Assembly: GCF_025979705.1 (NCBI RefSeq)
Contig: NZ_CP110136.1
Span: 3,658,001 to 3,722,000, forward strand
Origin: Hymenobacter sp. YIM 151858-1
Lineage (GTDB): Bacteria > Bacteroidota > Bacteroidia > Cytophagales > Hymenobacteraceae
Reading direction: 5' to 3'
DNA: 64,000 nucleotides
The number at the start of each line of letters is the position of its first letter. Position 1 is the first letter of the stretch. The position numbers were made by a program, and so were the translations under genes. The notes under the pieces are model-generated. The model made no database searches and was not told the DNA's origin. It worked only from the letters and a program-made list of their open reading frames with translations. Shown here piece after piece: positions 28,434 to 35,398 of this stretch.

Positions 28434-28661
28434 ATGAAAAAACTGCTGATGCTCGGCCTCGTGGCCGGCGCTATGCTGTCGGTATCGGCCTGCAGCAACC
28501 CCGATTACGAAACCAACAACATCTCGGCAACCGAGCTGCCCGCACTGCCCCCGGCTGCCGCTGGCAAAGACTCGGCTACGGTAGCCGCTGAGCAAGCCAA
28601 GCAGGAAATTTCGGCCCAGAACGCCACCGAAGCCATCAAGAAGCAACAGCCCGTGATGTAA
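28434..28661 (+). CDS. Small lipoprotein, 75 residues
   Basis: The ATG at 28434 starts a lipoprotein signal peptide (lipobox SVSAC) followed by a low-complexity mature part of about 55 residues rich in Ala, Glu and Lys, predicted helical. No domain is recognised. A TATCTTGC element at 28385 could be its -7 box. It is followed by a terminator hairpin at 28695. Function unknown. Confidence 0.72.
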   Translation: MKKLLMLGLVAGAMLSVSACSNPDYETNNISATELPALPPAAAGKDSATVAAEQAKQEISAQNATEAIKKQQPVM

Positions 28662-28694
28662 GCTTCGGCCCCGGCCGCCGATGAGTTTACCCAG

Positions 28695-28725
28695 GCGCCC
28701 GCTTTCCCAAAAGGAGAGCGGGCGC
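28695..28725 (+). terminator. Terminator after small lipoprotein
   Basis: A 13-bp GC-rich stem with one mismatch (28695-28707 and 28713-28725), followed by TTCCTTTG. It lies 33 bp after the stop codon. Confidence 0.72.
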
Positions 28726-28755
28726 TTCCTTTGTAGCCTTACCTAGACCATTGCC

Positions 28756-29277
28756 ATGCCTGCCCCCGCCAACCTGCGCATTCGTCGCGGTACCGAAGCC
28801 GATTTGCCCCGCGTGCACGAGCTCATTGTGGAGCTGGCCGTGTACGAGCGCGCCCCCGACGAAGTAACCAATACCCTCGCCGACATGCGCCGCGACGGGT
28901 TCGGGCCCAACCCCATCTTCGGCTTTTTCGTGGCCGAAACCGACGAGCAGGGCATCCTGGGCATTGCGCTGTTCTACACCGGCTACTCTACCTGGAAGGG
29001 CCGCATGCTTTACCTCGAAGACCTGATTGTAACCGAGCCGGCTCGCGGTACCGGCATTGGGCGCAAGCTGTTCGATGCCGTAGTGGCCGAAGCGCGCCGT
29101 ACCAGCGCCAACCGCCTGCGCTGGCAGGTGCTCGAGTGGAACGAGCCGGCCATCGGTTTCTACAAGAAAATCGGCGCCAACCTCGACCCCGAGTGGCACA
29201 ACGGCACCCTTACCGTGGAGGAACTGCGCGCCTACCGCTGCGACCCCGCCGTAGAGGCAGCCGTAACGCTGGGCTGA
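28756..29277 (+). CDS. GNAT acetyltransferase, spermidine/spermine-type
   Basis: Encodes 173 residues. The acetyl-CoA loop is RGTGIGRKLF (near residue 97) after the beta-4 strand MLYLEDLIV; VLEWNEPAIGFYKKIGA near residue 130 contains the AEWNEPSINFYK-like block of diamine N-acetyltransferases (SSAT). GNAT enzymes of this branch acetylate polyamines or thialysine in the cytoplasm. Its 3' end overlaps the convergent CPBP gene by 46 bp. Substrate preference is inferred from family resemblance. Confidence 0.85.
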   Translation: MPAPANLRIRRGTEADLPRVHELIVELAVYERAPDEVTNTLADMRRDGFGPNPIFGFFVAETDEQGILGIALFYTGYSTWKGRMLYLEDLIVTEPARGTGIGRKLFDAVVAEARRTSANRLRWQVLEWNEPAIGFYKKIGANLDPEWHNGTLTVEELRAYRCDPAVEAAVTLG

Positions 29278-30056
29278 GCTAACTCGGCATCTGTCCAGCG
29301 CAGGATAGGGTCGGGGTCGGTAGTGGCCAAGCGGCGGCACAGCCCTAGGTGCACCGGTATGCTCAGCGCAATAAAGCCCGTGAGCACCCACATGGCGTTA
29401 GGGTGGCCGGGCACGGCCTCGGTTTGCACCACGTTGTTGGTGAGCTGGTACACGATGTTCATGCCCCAGTGCATGCCCACGGTGTACCACAACGAGCGCG
29501 TAAGCACCACCGGCAACGCCAGGCTTACGCCCACTACCAGCAGGAAAACCCAGGTGGTAGGCCCAGCGGCCAGGCGGTAGATGTGGTTGAGCACGTAGAG
29601 CACCGAAGTAAAGCCGATGAACTGCGCGCCCGTGAGCAGATGCCCCGCGTGGCGCTGCACGTAGCCGCGGGTAAGTACGTCTTCGGCCATGGAGGGCGCC
29701 AGCGTACCTAGGGTAAACAGGGCAGCACCCGTCAGGAAAGCCGGCAGCGGGGGCACGGCTACTACGCGCGTAATGCCTAACTCTACGCACACCCAAAAAG
29801 CCAGTGCAGGCAGCAGCAAACCGGGAACGAGGCCGAGCAGCAGGTTGCGGCCGAAGCCCCGGTGCCAGCGCAGCCCAAACGCACCTAGGCCGGAGTAACC
29901 CTGCCACTTAGCCACCAGGTGCGAACCGAGCAGCATCAGCAACATCAACCCCAAAAACAGGTAGTCGTTGCGGAGCCAGAACTGCGAGCCTTCGGGCAGT
30001 TGGTAGAGCGCAAAGAGCACCAAAAAGCCGACGGCAATTTTCAGGGGCGAGTTCAT
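29232..30056 (-). CDS. CPBP family intramembrane protease-like protein
   Basis: Encodes 274 residues from the ATG at 30056. About eight transmembrane helices. The CPBP (Abi) motif 1 appears as AEDVLTRGYVQ, an E-D-x3-R variant of the usual EExxxR, followed by the His motifs VLYVLNH and GMHWGMN. Members are glutamate-type membrane proteases such as Rce1 or immunity proteins. The C-terminal tail overlaps the GNAT gene by 46 bp. The altered second Glu (Asp) may still support metal-independent catalysis; activity is uncertain. Confidence 0.82.
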   Translation of the reverse strand: MNSPLKIAVGFLVLFALYQLPEGSQFWLRNDYLFLGLMLLMLLGSHLVAKWQGYSGLGAFGLRWHRGFGRNLLLGLVPGLLLPALAFWVCVELGITRVVAVPPLPAFLTGAALFTLGTLAPSMAEDVLTRGYVQRHAGHLLTGAQFIGFTSVLYVLNHIYRLAAGPTTWVFLLVVGVSLALPVVLTRSLWYTVGMHWGMNIVYQLTNNVVQTEAVPGHPNAMWVLTGFIALSIPVHLGLCRRLATTDPDPILRWTDAELAQPSVTAASTAGSQR

Positions 30057-30117
30057 GGCTGAAAAGGGAAAGAGCTTTGGCAAATATAGCTTTAGCTATA
30101 TGCTTTGCTACTGGCTT

Positions 30118-31371
30118 TTACGCCTGCACGTAGGCGGCTTCGGCCACTTTGGTGGCGGGCGCAAATACCCTGCGGAACGAGTATAACCACAGCAGCGAGC
30201 CGCCTAGGTACACCCCACCGGCTATCAGCGCGGCACCTAGCCAAGGCTGATGTTGCAGCGCCAGCAGCAGCAAGCCCACCGAAGCGGCCAGCCGCAACGG
30301 CTCGAGCCAGTAGCCCCAGCGTTTGGCCTCGAACAAGGCGCCGCAGGCCAGCGCCGCCCAGGTGCACCAACCCGCTACCAGCCAGCGCAGGGCGGGCGCC
30401 ATGTCCTTCTGCGTGAATAGAAAAGCTGCCGCTACGCCCAGCAGCACCACGTACTGCCCGAACACATACCAGTTGACGGTAGCCGGCGCGGTGGTGCAGT
30501 ACTTCTGGTACGTGGCTACTTCCACCTCGGGCACTTGGTAAGGACCACCTAGGGCAGCCGGGCGCCAACCCGGTCGGCCAAACACCACGCGCAGTTTATT
30601 GCCCAGTCCCGGCGTCTGGCGCAGCTGCTCAGCCATCTGAAAATAGTGGCCGAAGTTCACCCATACGGGGTTCCAGGAGCGCACGGGCGTGGTGATGCCG
30701 TACACGGGCGTTTCTTCCTCTGCCTGAAAAGTGCCGAACAGCCGGTCCCAGATGATGAAGGTGCCCGCGTAGTTCTTGTCGATGTACTTGGGGTTGCGGC
30801 CGTGGTGCACGCGGTGGTGCGAGGGCGTGTTCAGCACCCACTCCAAGGGGCCCAGCTTGCCGATGAGCTCGGTATGAATCCAGAACTGGTAAAGGGTGAC
30901 CAGGGCCGAGACGTACACGAAAAAGCTCGTCTCGAAGCCGATGACGGCCAGCGGCAGGTAGAACATGAACGTGAACATGCCCTGCAACGAGCTTTGCCGC
31001 AACGCTACCGAGAGGTTGTAGTCTTCGCTTTGGTGGTGCACCACGTGGCCGCCCCAGAAGAAGTTAATCTCGTGCGAGTAGCGGTGGGCAAAGTAGTAGC
31101 ACAAATCAGCCAGCACGAACAGCAAGATGCCCGTTGCCCAGGTCCGCGGAATGTCGAACAGCCGAAAGTGTTCGTAGAGCAGCTCGTACACGCCCACCAC
31201 TACCACTTTCAGGAACACACCCGAAATCTGCGACGTGATGCCGCAGCTAATATTGGTGACGGCGTCGTGAAAGCGGTATTTCTCCTGATGCTGCAGCCTT
31301 TCTACCAGTAGCTCCGCGCCAATTAGGGCGAAGTAAATGGGAATGGACAGCACGATGGGGTTCAGGTTCAT
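30118..31371 (-). CDS. Alkylglycerol monooxygenase-like membrane hydroxylase
   Basis: Encodes 417 residues from the ATG at 31371; the upstream open frame is antisense noise. It belongs to the fatty acid hydroxylase/sterol desaturase superfamily with all three di-iron His clusters: HRYSHE, HVVHHQSEDYN and HHRVHHGRN. The sequence around them (SEDYNLSVALRQS, YQFWIHTELI, NTPSHHRVHHGRN, KNYAGTFIIWDRLFGTF) closely follows animal alkylglycerol monooxygenase (AGMO), and like AGMO it has a C-terminal block of about four extra transmembrane helices. Predicted to hydroxylate an ether lipid or related lipid in the inner membrane; the bacterial substrate and cofactor are unknown. Confidence 0.88.
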   Translation of the reverse strand: MNLNPIVLSIPIYFALIGAELLVERLQHQEKYRFHDAVTNISCGITSQISGVFLKVVVVGVYELLYEHFRLFDIPRTWATGILLFVLADLCYYFAHRYSHEINFFWGGHVVHHQSEDYNLSVALRQSSLQGMFTFMFYLPLAVIGFETSFFVYVSALVTLYQFWIHTELIGKLGPLEWVLNTPSHHRVHHGRNPKYIDKNYAGTFIIWDRLFGTFQAEEETPVYGITTPVRSWNPVWVNFGHYFQMAEQLRQTPGLGNKLRVVFGRPGWRPAALGGPYQVPEVEVATYQKYCTTAPATVNWYVFGQYVVLLGVAAAFLFTQKDMAPALRWLVAGWCTWAALACGALFEAKRWGYWLEPLRLAASVGLLLLALQHQPWLGAALIAGGVYLGGSLLWLYSFRRVFAPATKVAEAAYVQA

Positions 31372-31447
31372 GGCGCGGGCGGGGTGGTGTAGCGGTGAGG
31401 AATTTACACAGAAAGACAACGCCTTGGTACCCCGTGCTAAGCCCATG

Positions 31448-31491
31448 CAAAAAGGCCGCCGCACCCAGCAGTAGCTAGGTGCGGCGGCCTT
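31448..31491 (-). terminator. Minus-strand terminator after DUF4286 gene
   Basis: A perfect 14-bp stem (31452-31465 with 31478-31491). Read on the minus strand it ends in a run of five T, 37 bp after the stop of the DUF4286 gene. Confidence 0.85.
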
Positions 31492-31528
31492 GTGTAGTAA
31501 GTGTGCAGGCTGATGCCCGCCGCAGGAC

Positions 31529-31831
31529 TTAGTCGATAACCTCGAGTACCGTACGGAAGGATACGTACTGGCCCGGAAAGCGCGTTTCCAGGTCGGCGCG
31601 CAGGCCAGGGGCCGAAACGCGCTGGTACTCGTCGAGCTGCGCCATATTGGTGCAGTAGTACTGGGCGGCGTACGTAAAGCCATCTTCTTCTTCGTTGAGC
31701 AAGCGCAGGAGCTGGCTTTTCACGAAAAAACCCGTGGCCATTACATCGGGCATGTGCACATCGCGCATAAAGGTTACCCACTCTTCGGCAACCTCCGGGT
31801 CGACGCTGCTGGTGACGTTGTACAGGATCAT
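31529..31831 (-). CDS. DUF4286 family protein
   Basis: Encodes 100 residues from the ATG at 31831 (a TTG two codons upstream is possible). The N terminus MILYNVTSSVDPEVAEEW and the middle block FTYAAQYYCTNM are typical of DUF4286, a small cytoplasmic ferredoxin-like (dabb-type) domain common in Bacteroidota. The function of the family is unknown. It appears monocistronic, with its own terminator. Confidence 0.85.
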   Translation of the reverse strand: MILYNVTSSVDPEVAEEWVTFMRDVHMPDVMATGFFVKSQLLRLLNEEEDGFTYAAQYYCTNMAQLDEYQRVSAPGLRADLETRFPGQYVSFRTVLEVID

Positions 31832-31910
31832 AAGCAAGAAAATGAACGAGCAGGGTGGGAGGTTCCCCGAAAAGGGCAGTACCTATGTTGGCCAGCCGCT
31901 CGGGGCAAAG

Positions 31911-32354
31911 TTACACCCGCATGTGATCGGGCCGGAACTGCTGTATCTGCTCGCGAATGGCACTGGGTGCGAGTTTTTGCCGGGCAGCAGCATCGGCCAG
32001 CGTGGGCAGCTCGGCATCGGAAGCAAAGCGCAACGACAAAATCTGACCTAGGCTGAGCTGTTGCTCCAGCGGGCCGAAGCTTTGTTGGGTGAGCTCGAAA
32101 TAGCGCTGGCGCACCTCGAGGCGGGCAATGCGGTCTTGCAGCTTAAGGGCGTAGTGCTGGCGCAGCATTACCAGCGTCAGCAGCAGGATAATGGCTACCG
32201 CCGCTACGCTAAACCACAGCCGCGACTCCTGCGAGTCGGAACCAGCTACGTCGCCGTAGCGCCGGCCGGTGTAAAAGGCCATTACCAAGGCAGCGGGCAG
32301 CAGCACAAAATGGTGCAGCCAGTAATAGCGACGAGTAAAGCGGGCTTCGGCCAT
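31911..32354 (-). CDS. DUF6526-like two-helix membrane protein
   Basis: Encodes 147 residues with two transmembrane helices (about 14-30 and 46-63) and a soluble helical C-terminal half that includes RLEVRQRYFELTQQSF. The arrangement matches small DUF6526-type proteins of Bacteroidota, whose role is unknown. It stands 80 bp upstream of the DUF4286 gene on the same strand. Confidence 0.75.
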   Translation of the reverse strand: MAEARFTRRYYWLHHFVLLPAALVMAFYTGRRYGDVAGSDSQESRLWFSVAAVAIILLLTLVMLRQHYALKLQDRIARLEVRQRYFELTQQSFGPLEQQLSLGQILSLRFASDAELPTLADAAARQKLAPSAIREQIQQFRPDHMRV

Positions 32355-32387
32355 GCAGTGCGGCGGAGTTAGAGGAGGAGTAAGGTA

Positions 32388-32669
32388 TTACGGATTAGCG
32401 CGGCGCTGGGCTTTTTCCTCGTCGCGGGCGGCACGCTCCCGTTCGCGCTCGAGGTTTTCTTTGGCTTTGTCGCGCTCCTTGCTGCCGGGCTTGGCCGTGG
32501 GCGAGTTTACTTGCGGTACTGCCGAAGGCGTGGCGGTAGCAACGGATGCAGCAGCAGCCGTGGGCGTAGCAGCAGGGCGGGTATCGGAGGTAGGCGGAAC
32601 CACTTGGGCCGAAGCGGCAAAAGCCAGCAACAAGCCACCTAGGGTAAGCGCACCGGTTATGATTTTCAT
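32388..32669 (-). CDS. Small secreted Ala/Thr- and Glu/Arg-rich protein
   Basis: Encodes 93 residues: a signal peptide ending at ASAQ, a Pro/Thr/Ala-rich segment, then a highly charged predicted helix (KERDKAKENLERERERAARD). No domain is recognised. It would be exported to the periplasm. Such short proteins are often species-specific; function unknown. Confidence 0.65.
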   Translation of the reverse strand: MKIITGALTLGGLLLAFAASAQVVPPTSDTRPAATPTAAAASVATATPSAVPQVNSPTAKPGSKERDKAKENLERERERAARDEEKAQRRANP

Positions 32670-32735
32670 GGCAGTGGGGGAGGTAAGTACGCCCTCAGTA
32701 CGATTGTGGAGCCCTGGCAGTTCCGACTGGGTCGG

Positions 32736-34013
32736 CTAGCTTACCTCCAGGTAATCGAGGTCTTTGCCATAGCTCTCGGGCAAGGTGCTCACGGCCCAAA
32801 ACGCCACCAGCAGCGAAAGCACGCCCACCACAGCGCCGCTACCGATGAGGTTGGGCGAACCGCTTGGGCCTGCCAAAGCTGCCGCAATGCCATTGAACAG
32901 CGGTACCAGGCCCACCACCGAGCCGCGCGCAAAGTTGGGCGCCGTGGTGGCTACCGTGGCGCGCAGGTTGGTGCCGAACTGCTCGGCCGCCACTGTTACA
33001 AACAAGGCCCAGAAGCCCACCGAAATGCCCAGCACAAAGCACACGGCGTAGAACACCGTAGGCGAAGCACCCCGGATGCCGAACAGGTACACCGCAATCA
33101 GCACGCCGCACAACACCAGGAACAACTGCAGCGCCCGGTTGCGGCTGCGCAGCAGCTGGCTGAGGGTGCCGCTGGCAAAATCGCCGAACACCAGCCCGAA
33201 GTAGCACCAGAACACCGCCAGGCCGGCCGTTACCTCGCCCTGAATACCTAGGGCACGGCCAAACTCGGGCGCCAGCGTAATGAGGATGCCCACCACAAAC
33301 CACAGCGGTACGCCAATCAGCAGGCACTTAACGTACTTGAGCAGGCGCGGGCCGTTGGTGAACAGGCTGAAGAAGTCGCCGCGGGCAACCTCCTGCTGCT
33401 TGGCCTGCTCGAACATGCCCGACTCGAACACGCTCACGCGCAGCACCAGCAAGGCCAAACCCAAGCCGCCGCCCACAAAGTAAGCATTGCGCCAGCCCAG
33501 CACTTCGCCCACCCAATAAGCCAGCATAGCGCCCGATACGCCCACGGTGGCCACAATCATGGTGCCGTAGCCGCGCTTTTCCTTGGGCAGGGTTTCGGCT
33601 ACCAGCGTGATGCCCGCGCCCAGCTCGCCGGCCAAGCCAATGCCGGCAATCAGGCGCAGCCAGGCGTATTGGTCGATGGTTTGCACGAAGCCGTTGGCAA
33701 TGTTGGCCAGCGAGTAAAGCAAAATGGAGCCGAACAGTACCGACAGGCGGCCGCGCTTATCGCCCAGCACGCCCCACAAAATGCCGCCGAGCAGCATGCC
33801 GCCCATCTGCATCGAAATGAGGTGGGTGCCCAGGTTGGTTACATCGGCCGCGGCCGTAATGCCCAGGTCTTTCAGGCTAGGCACGCGCACGATGCTGAAC
33901 AAAATCAGGTCGTAGATATCGACGAAGTAGCCGAGGGCGGCCACCACCACGGCCGCGCTGAGTAGTCCGGTTGTTTTGGGGGTAGAAGTTGGTGGGGTAG
34001 AGATGCGAGCCAT
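32736..34013 (-). CDS. Major facilitator superfamily transporter
   Basis: Encodes 425 residues with about 12 transmembrane helices. The loop 2-3 MFS motif is GVLGDKRGRLSVLFGS, and helix 5 has the region GYGTMIVATVGVSGAMLAYW. The N-terminal segment GYFVDIYDLILFSIVRVPSL resembles metabolite:proton symporters of the organic-acid or sugar type. Substrate unknown. It is transcribed away from the repeat-filled region at 34014-34408. Confidence 0.88.
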   Translation of the reverse strand: MARISTPPTSTPKTTGLLSAAVVVAALGYFVDIYDLILFSIVRVPSLKDLGITAAADVTNLGTHLISMQMGGMLLGGILWGVLGDKRGRLSVLFGSILLYSLANIANGFVQTIDQYAWLRLIAGIGLAGELGAGITLVAETLPKEKRGYGTMIVATVGVSGAMLAYWVGEVLGWRNAYFVGGGLGLALLVLRVSVFESGMFEQAKQQEVARGDFFSLFTNGPRLLKYVKCLLIGVPLWFVVGILITLAPEFGRALGIQGEVTAGLAVFWCYFGLVFGDFASGTLSQLLRSRNRALQLFLVLCGVLIAVYLFGIRGASPTVFYAVCFVLGISVGFWALFVTVAAEQFGTNLRATVATTAPNFARGSVVGLVPLFNGIAAALAGPSGSPNLIGSGAVVGVLSLLVAFWAVSTLPESYGKDLDYLEVS

Positions 34014-34171
34014 ACGTAAACTGAGTGGAACTGCAGATTACGAAGATTTGCGCGATTGACCGAAGCAGCGCTACGCGGTGCTCGGCGCTGGCGGCGCAGC
34101 CGCCAATGCGGTACTGCGCAGGCAGGGGCGGCCCTGGGTCGTTGGCGCATTGCCGGCGCGAGGCCACTGCT

Positions 34172-34393
34172 GGCGCGAGTCTTAGCCCGCAGGGCGCGAC
34201 TCGTGCCGCAGCATGGGTGGGAATCTCCAGACTCCCGGGCGTTGCGCGGCACCTAGGGAACGGCTTGCTGACTTAAGCTCCTGGGCTTGCGTGCCCCAGC
34301 GGCACCTAGGCCGCGTCGTTCGCGGCACGGGAGTCAGAGACTCCCCTCCATGTTGCGGCACGAGTCGCGCCCTGCGCGCTAAGACTCGCGCCA
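34172..34393. repeat. 222-bp inverted repeat in 395-bp gap
   Basis: Arms of about 62 bp (34172-34236 and 34330-34393) are near-complements, sharing GCGCGAGTCTTAGC, GGGCGCGACTCGTGCCGCA and GGAGTCT blocks. Two CCTAGG sites lie in the loop. No gene is seen in 34014-34408; 34014-34171 is GC-rich sequence upstream of the MFS gene. Confidence 0.85.
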
Positions 34394-34408
34394 GTAATTA
34401 AAAACCAC

Positions 34409-35332
34409 CTAGGCGTCGCAGCTGGCGTGCGTGCAGGCGCCAGGCTCGATTTGCACCGTAATGTGGCCGATGTTGAACTCGTCTTGCAACTGATGCTGCA
34501 GGTGGTGCAGGAACTGGCTGTCGGTGCCGCTGGGGCGCACGAGGTGGGCGGTAAGGGCGGTGTCGCTGGTGCTGAGGGGCCAGATGTGCAGGTCGTGCAC
34601 ATCGGTTACGCCGGGCTGGGCCAGCAAAAACTGCCGCACCGCTACCGGGTCGATGCCGTGCGGTACGGCCTGCAGGCTTAGTTGCACGGTTTCGCGCAGC
34701 AAGCCCCACGAGCCCACGGCCACTACCCCCAGGATGATGAAGCTGATAGCCGGATCGAGCCACAGCCAGCCCGTGTAGTACACCAGCGCGCCGCCCACTA
34801 CCACGCCCATCGACACCAGTGCATCGGTGAGCATGTGCAGGTAAGCGCCCCGGATGTTGGCATCGCCCTGGTGCCCGCGGCTGAACAGCCACGCCGTAAA
34901 GCCGTTGATGATAATGCCCAAGCCGGCCAGCAGCATCACCACGGGCGCATTCACGGGCTCGGGGTGGCGCAGGTGGTCGATGGTATCCCACAAAATAGCA
35001 CCTAGGGCCACGTACAGCAACGCCGCATTCAGCAAGGCTGCCTGGATGGAAGCACTCTTCAGGCCGTAGGTATAGCGCTTGGTGGTGGGCTGCTTACCCA
35101 GGCGGGTGGCACCCCAGGCCAGGGCCAAGCTGAGCACGTCGGAAAGATTGTGGCCGGCATCGGAAAGCAGCGCCGAGGAGTTGGCCCACCAGCCACCGGC
35201 AGCTTCGGCGGCCACAAACAGCAAATTCAGCCCAATGCCCCAGCCAAACGCCTTGCCGAAGTTGGCCGGCGCGTGATGATGGTGGTGCCCGTGGTGGTCG
35301 GCGGGGCCGTGCGAATGGTGGTGGTGTACCAT
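34409..35332 (-). CDS. Cation diffusion facilitator metal exporter
   Basis: Encodes 307 residues. The N terminus is unusually His-rich (about 12 His within the first 20 residues), a probable metal-binding tail. Six transmembrane helices follow with the metal-site motifs HNLSD in helix 2 (LLSDAGHNLSDVLSLALAW) and HMLTD in helix 5 (AYLHMLTDALVSMG), the HxxxD pair of zinc-transporting CDF proteins. The cytoplasmic C-terminal domain starts near DPVAVRQFLLAQPGVTDVHDLHIWPL. It should export zinc or a similar divalent metal. It lies next to two TonB receptors and a His-rich protein, forming a metal-handling locus. Confidence 0.94.
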   Translation of the reverse strand: MVHHHHSHGPADHHGHHHHHAPANFGKAFGWGIGLNLLFVAAEAAGGWWANSSALLSDAGHNLSDVLSLALAWGATRLGKQPTTKRYTYGLKSASIQAALLNAALLYVALGAILWDTIDHLRHPEPVNAPVVMLLAGLGIIINGFTAWLFSRGHQGDANIRGAYLHMLTDALVSMGVVVGGALVYYTGWLWLDPAISFIILGVVAVGSWGLLRETVQLSLQAVPHGIDPVAVRQFLLAQPGVTDVHDLHIWPLSTSDTALTAHLVRPSGTDSQFLHHLQHQLQDEFNIGHITVQIEPGACTHASCDA

Positions 35333-35343
35333 GGCCGTAAAAG

Positions 35344-35371
35344 TACGGCCGGCGCTACCAGGCCGGCCGTA
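35344..35371 (-). terminator. Hairpin downstream of TonB receptor
   Basis: A 10-bp stem (35344-35353 with 35362-35371). On the minus strand it follows the receptor stop at 35399 and is followed by a short TTTT. Moderate support. Confidence 0.5.
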
Positions 35372-35398
35372 CGAAATTTCAACCGCAACCGTGCGGAA

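Noticed and set aside
32706-33251. 181-residue plus-strand frame opposite the MFS gene
   Set aside because: His/Gln/Ala-rich antisense frame; the minus strand encodes a clear transporter.
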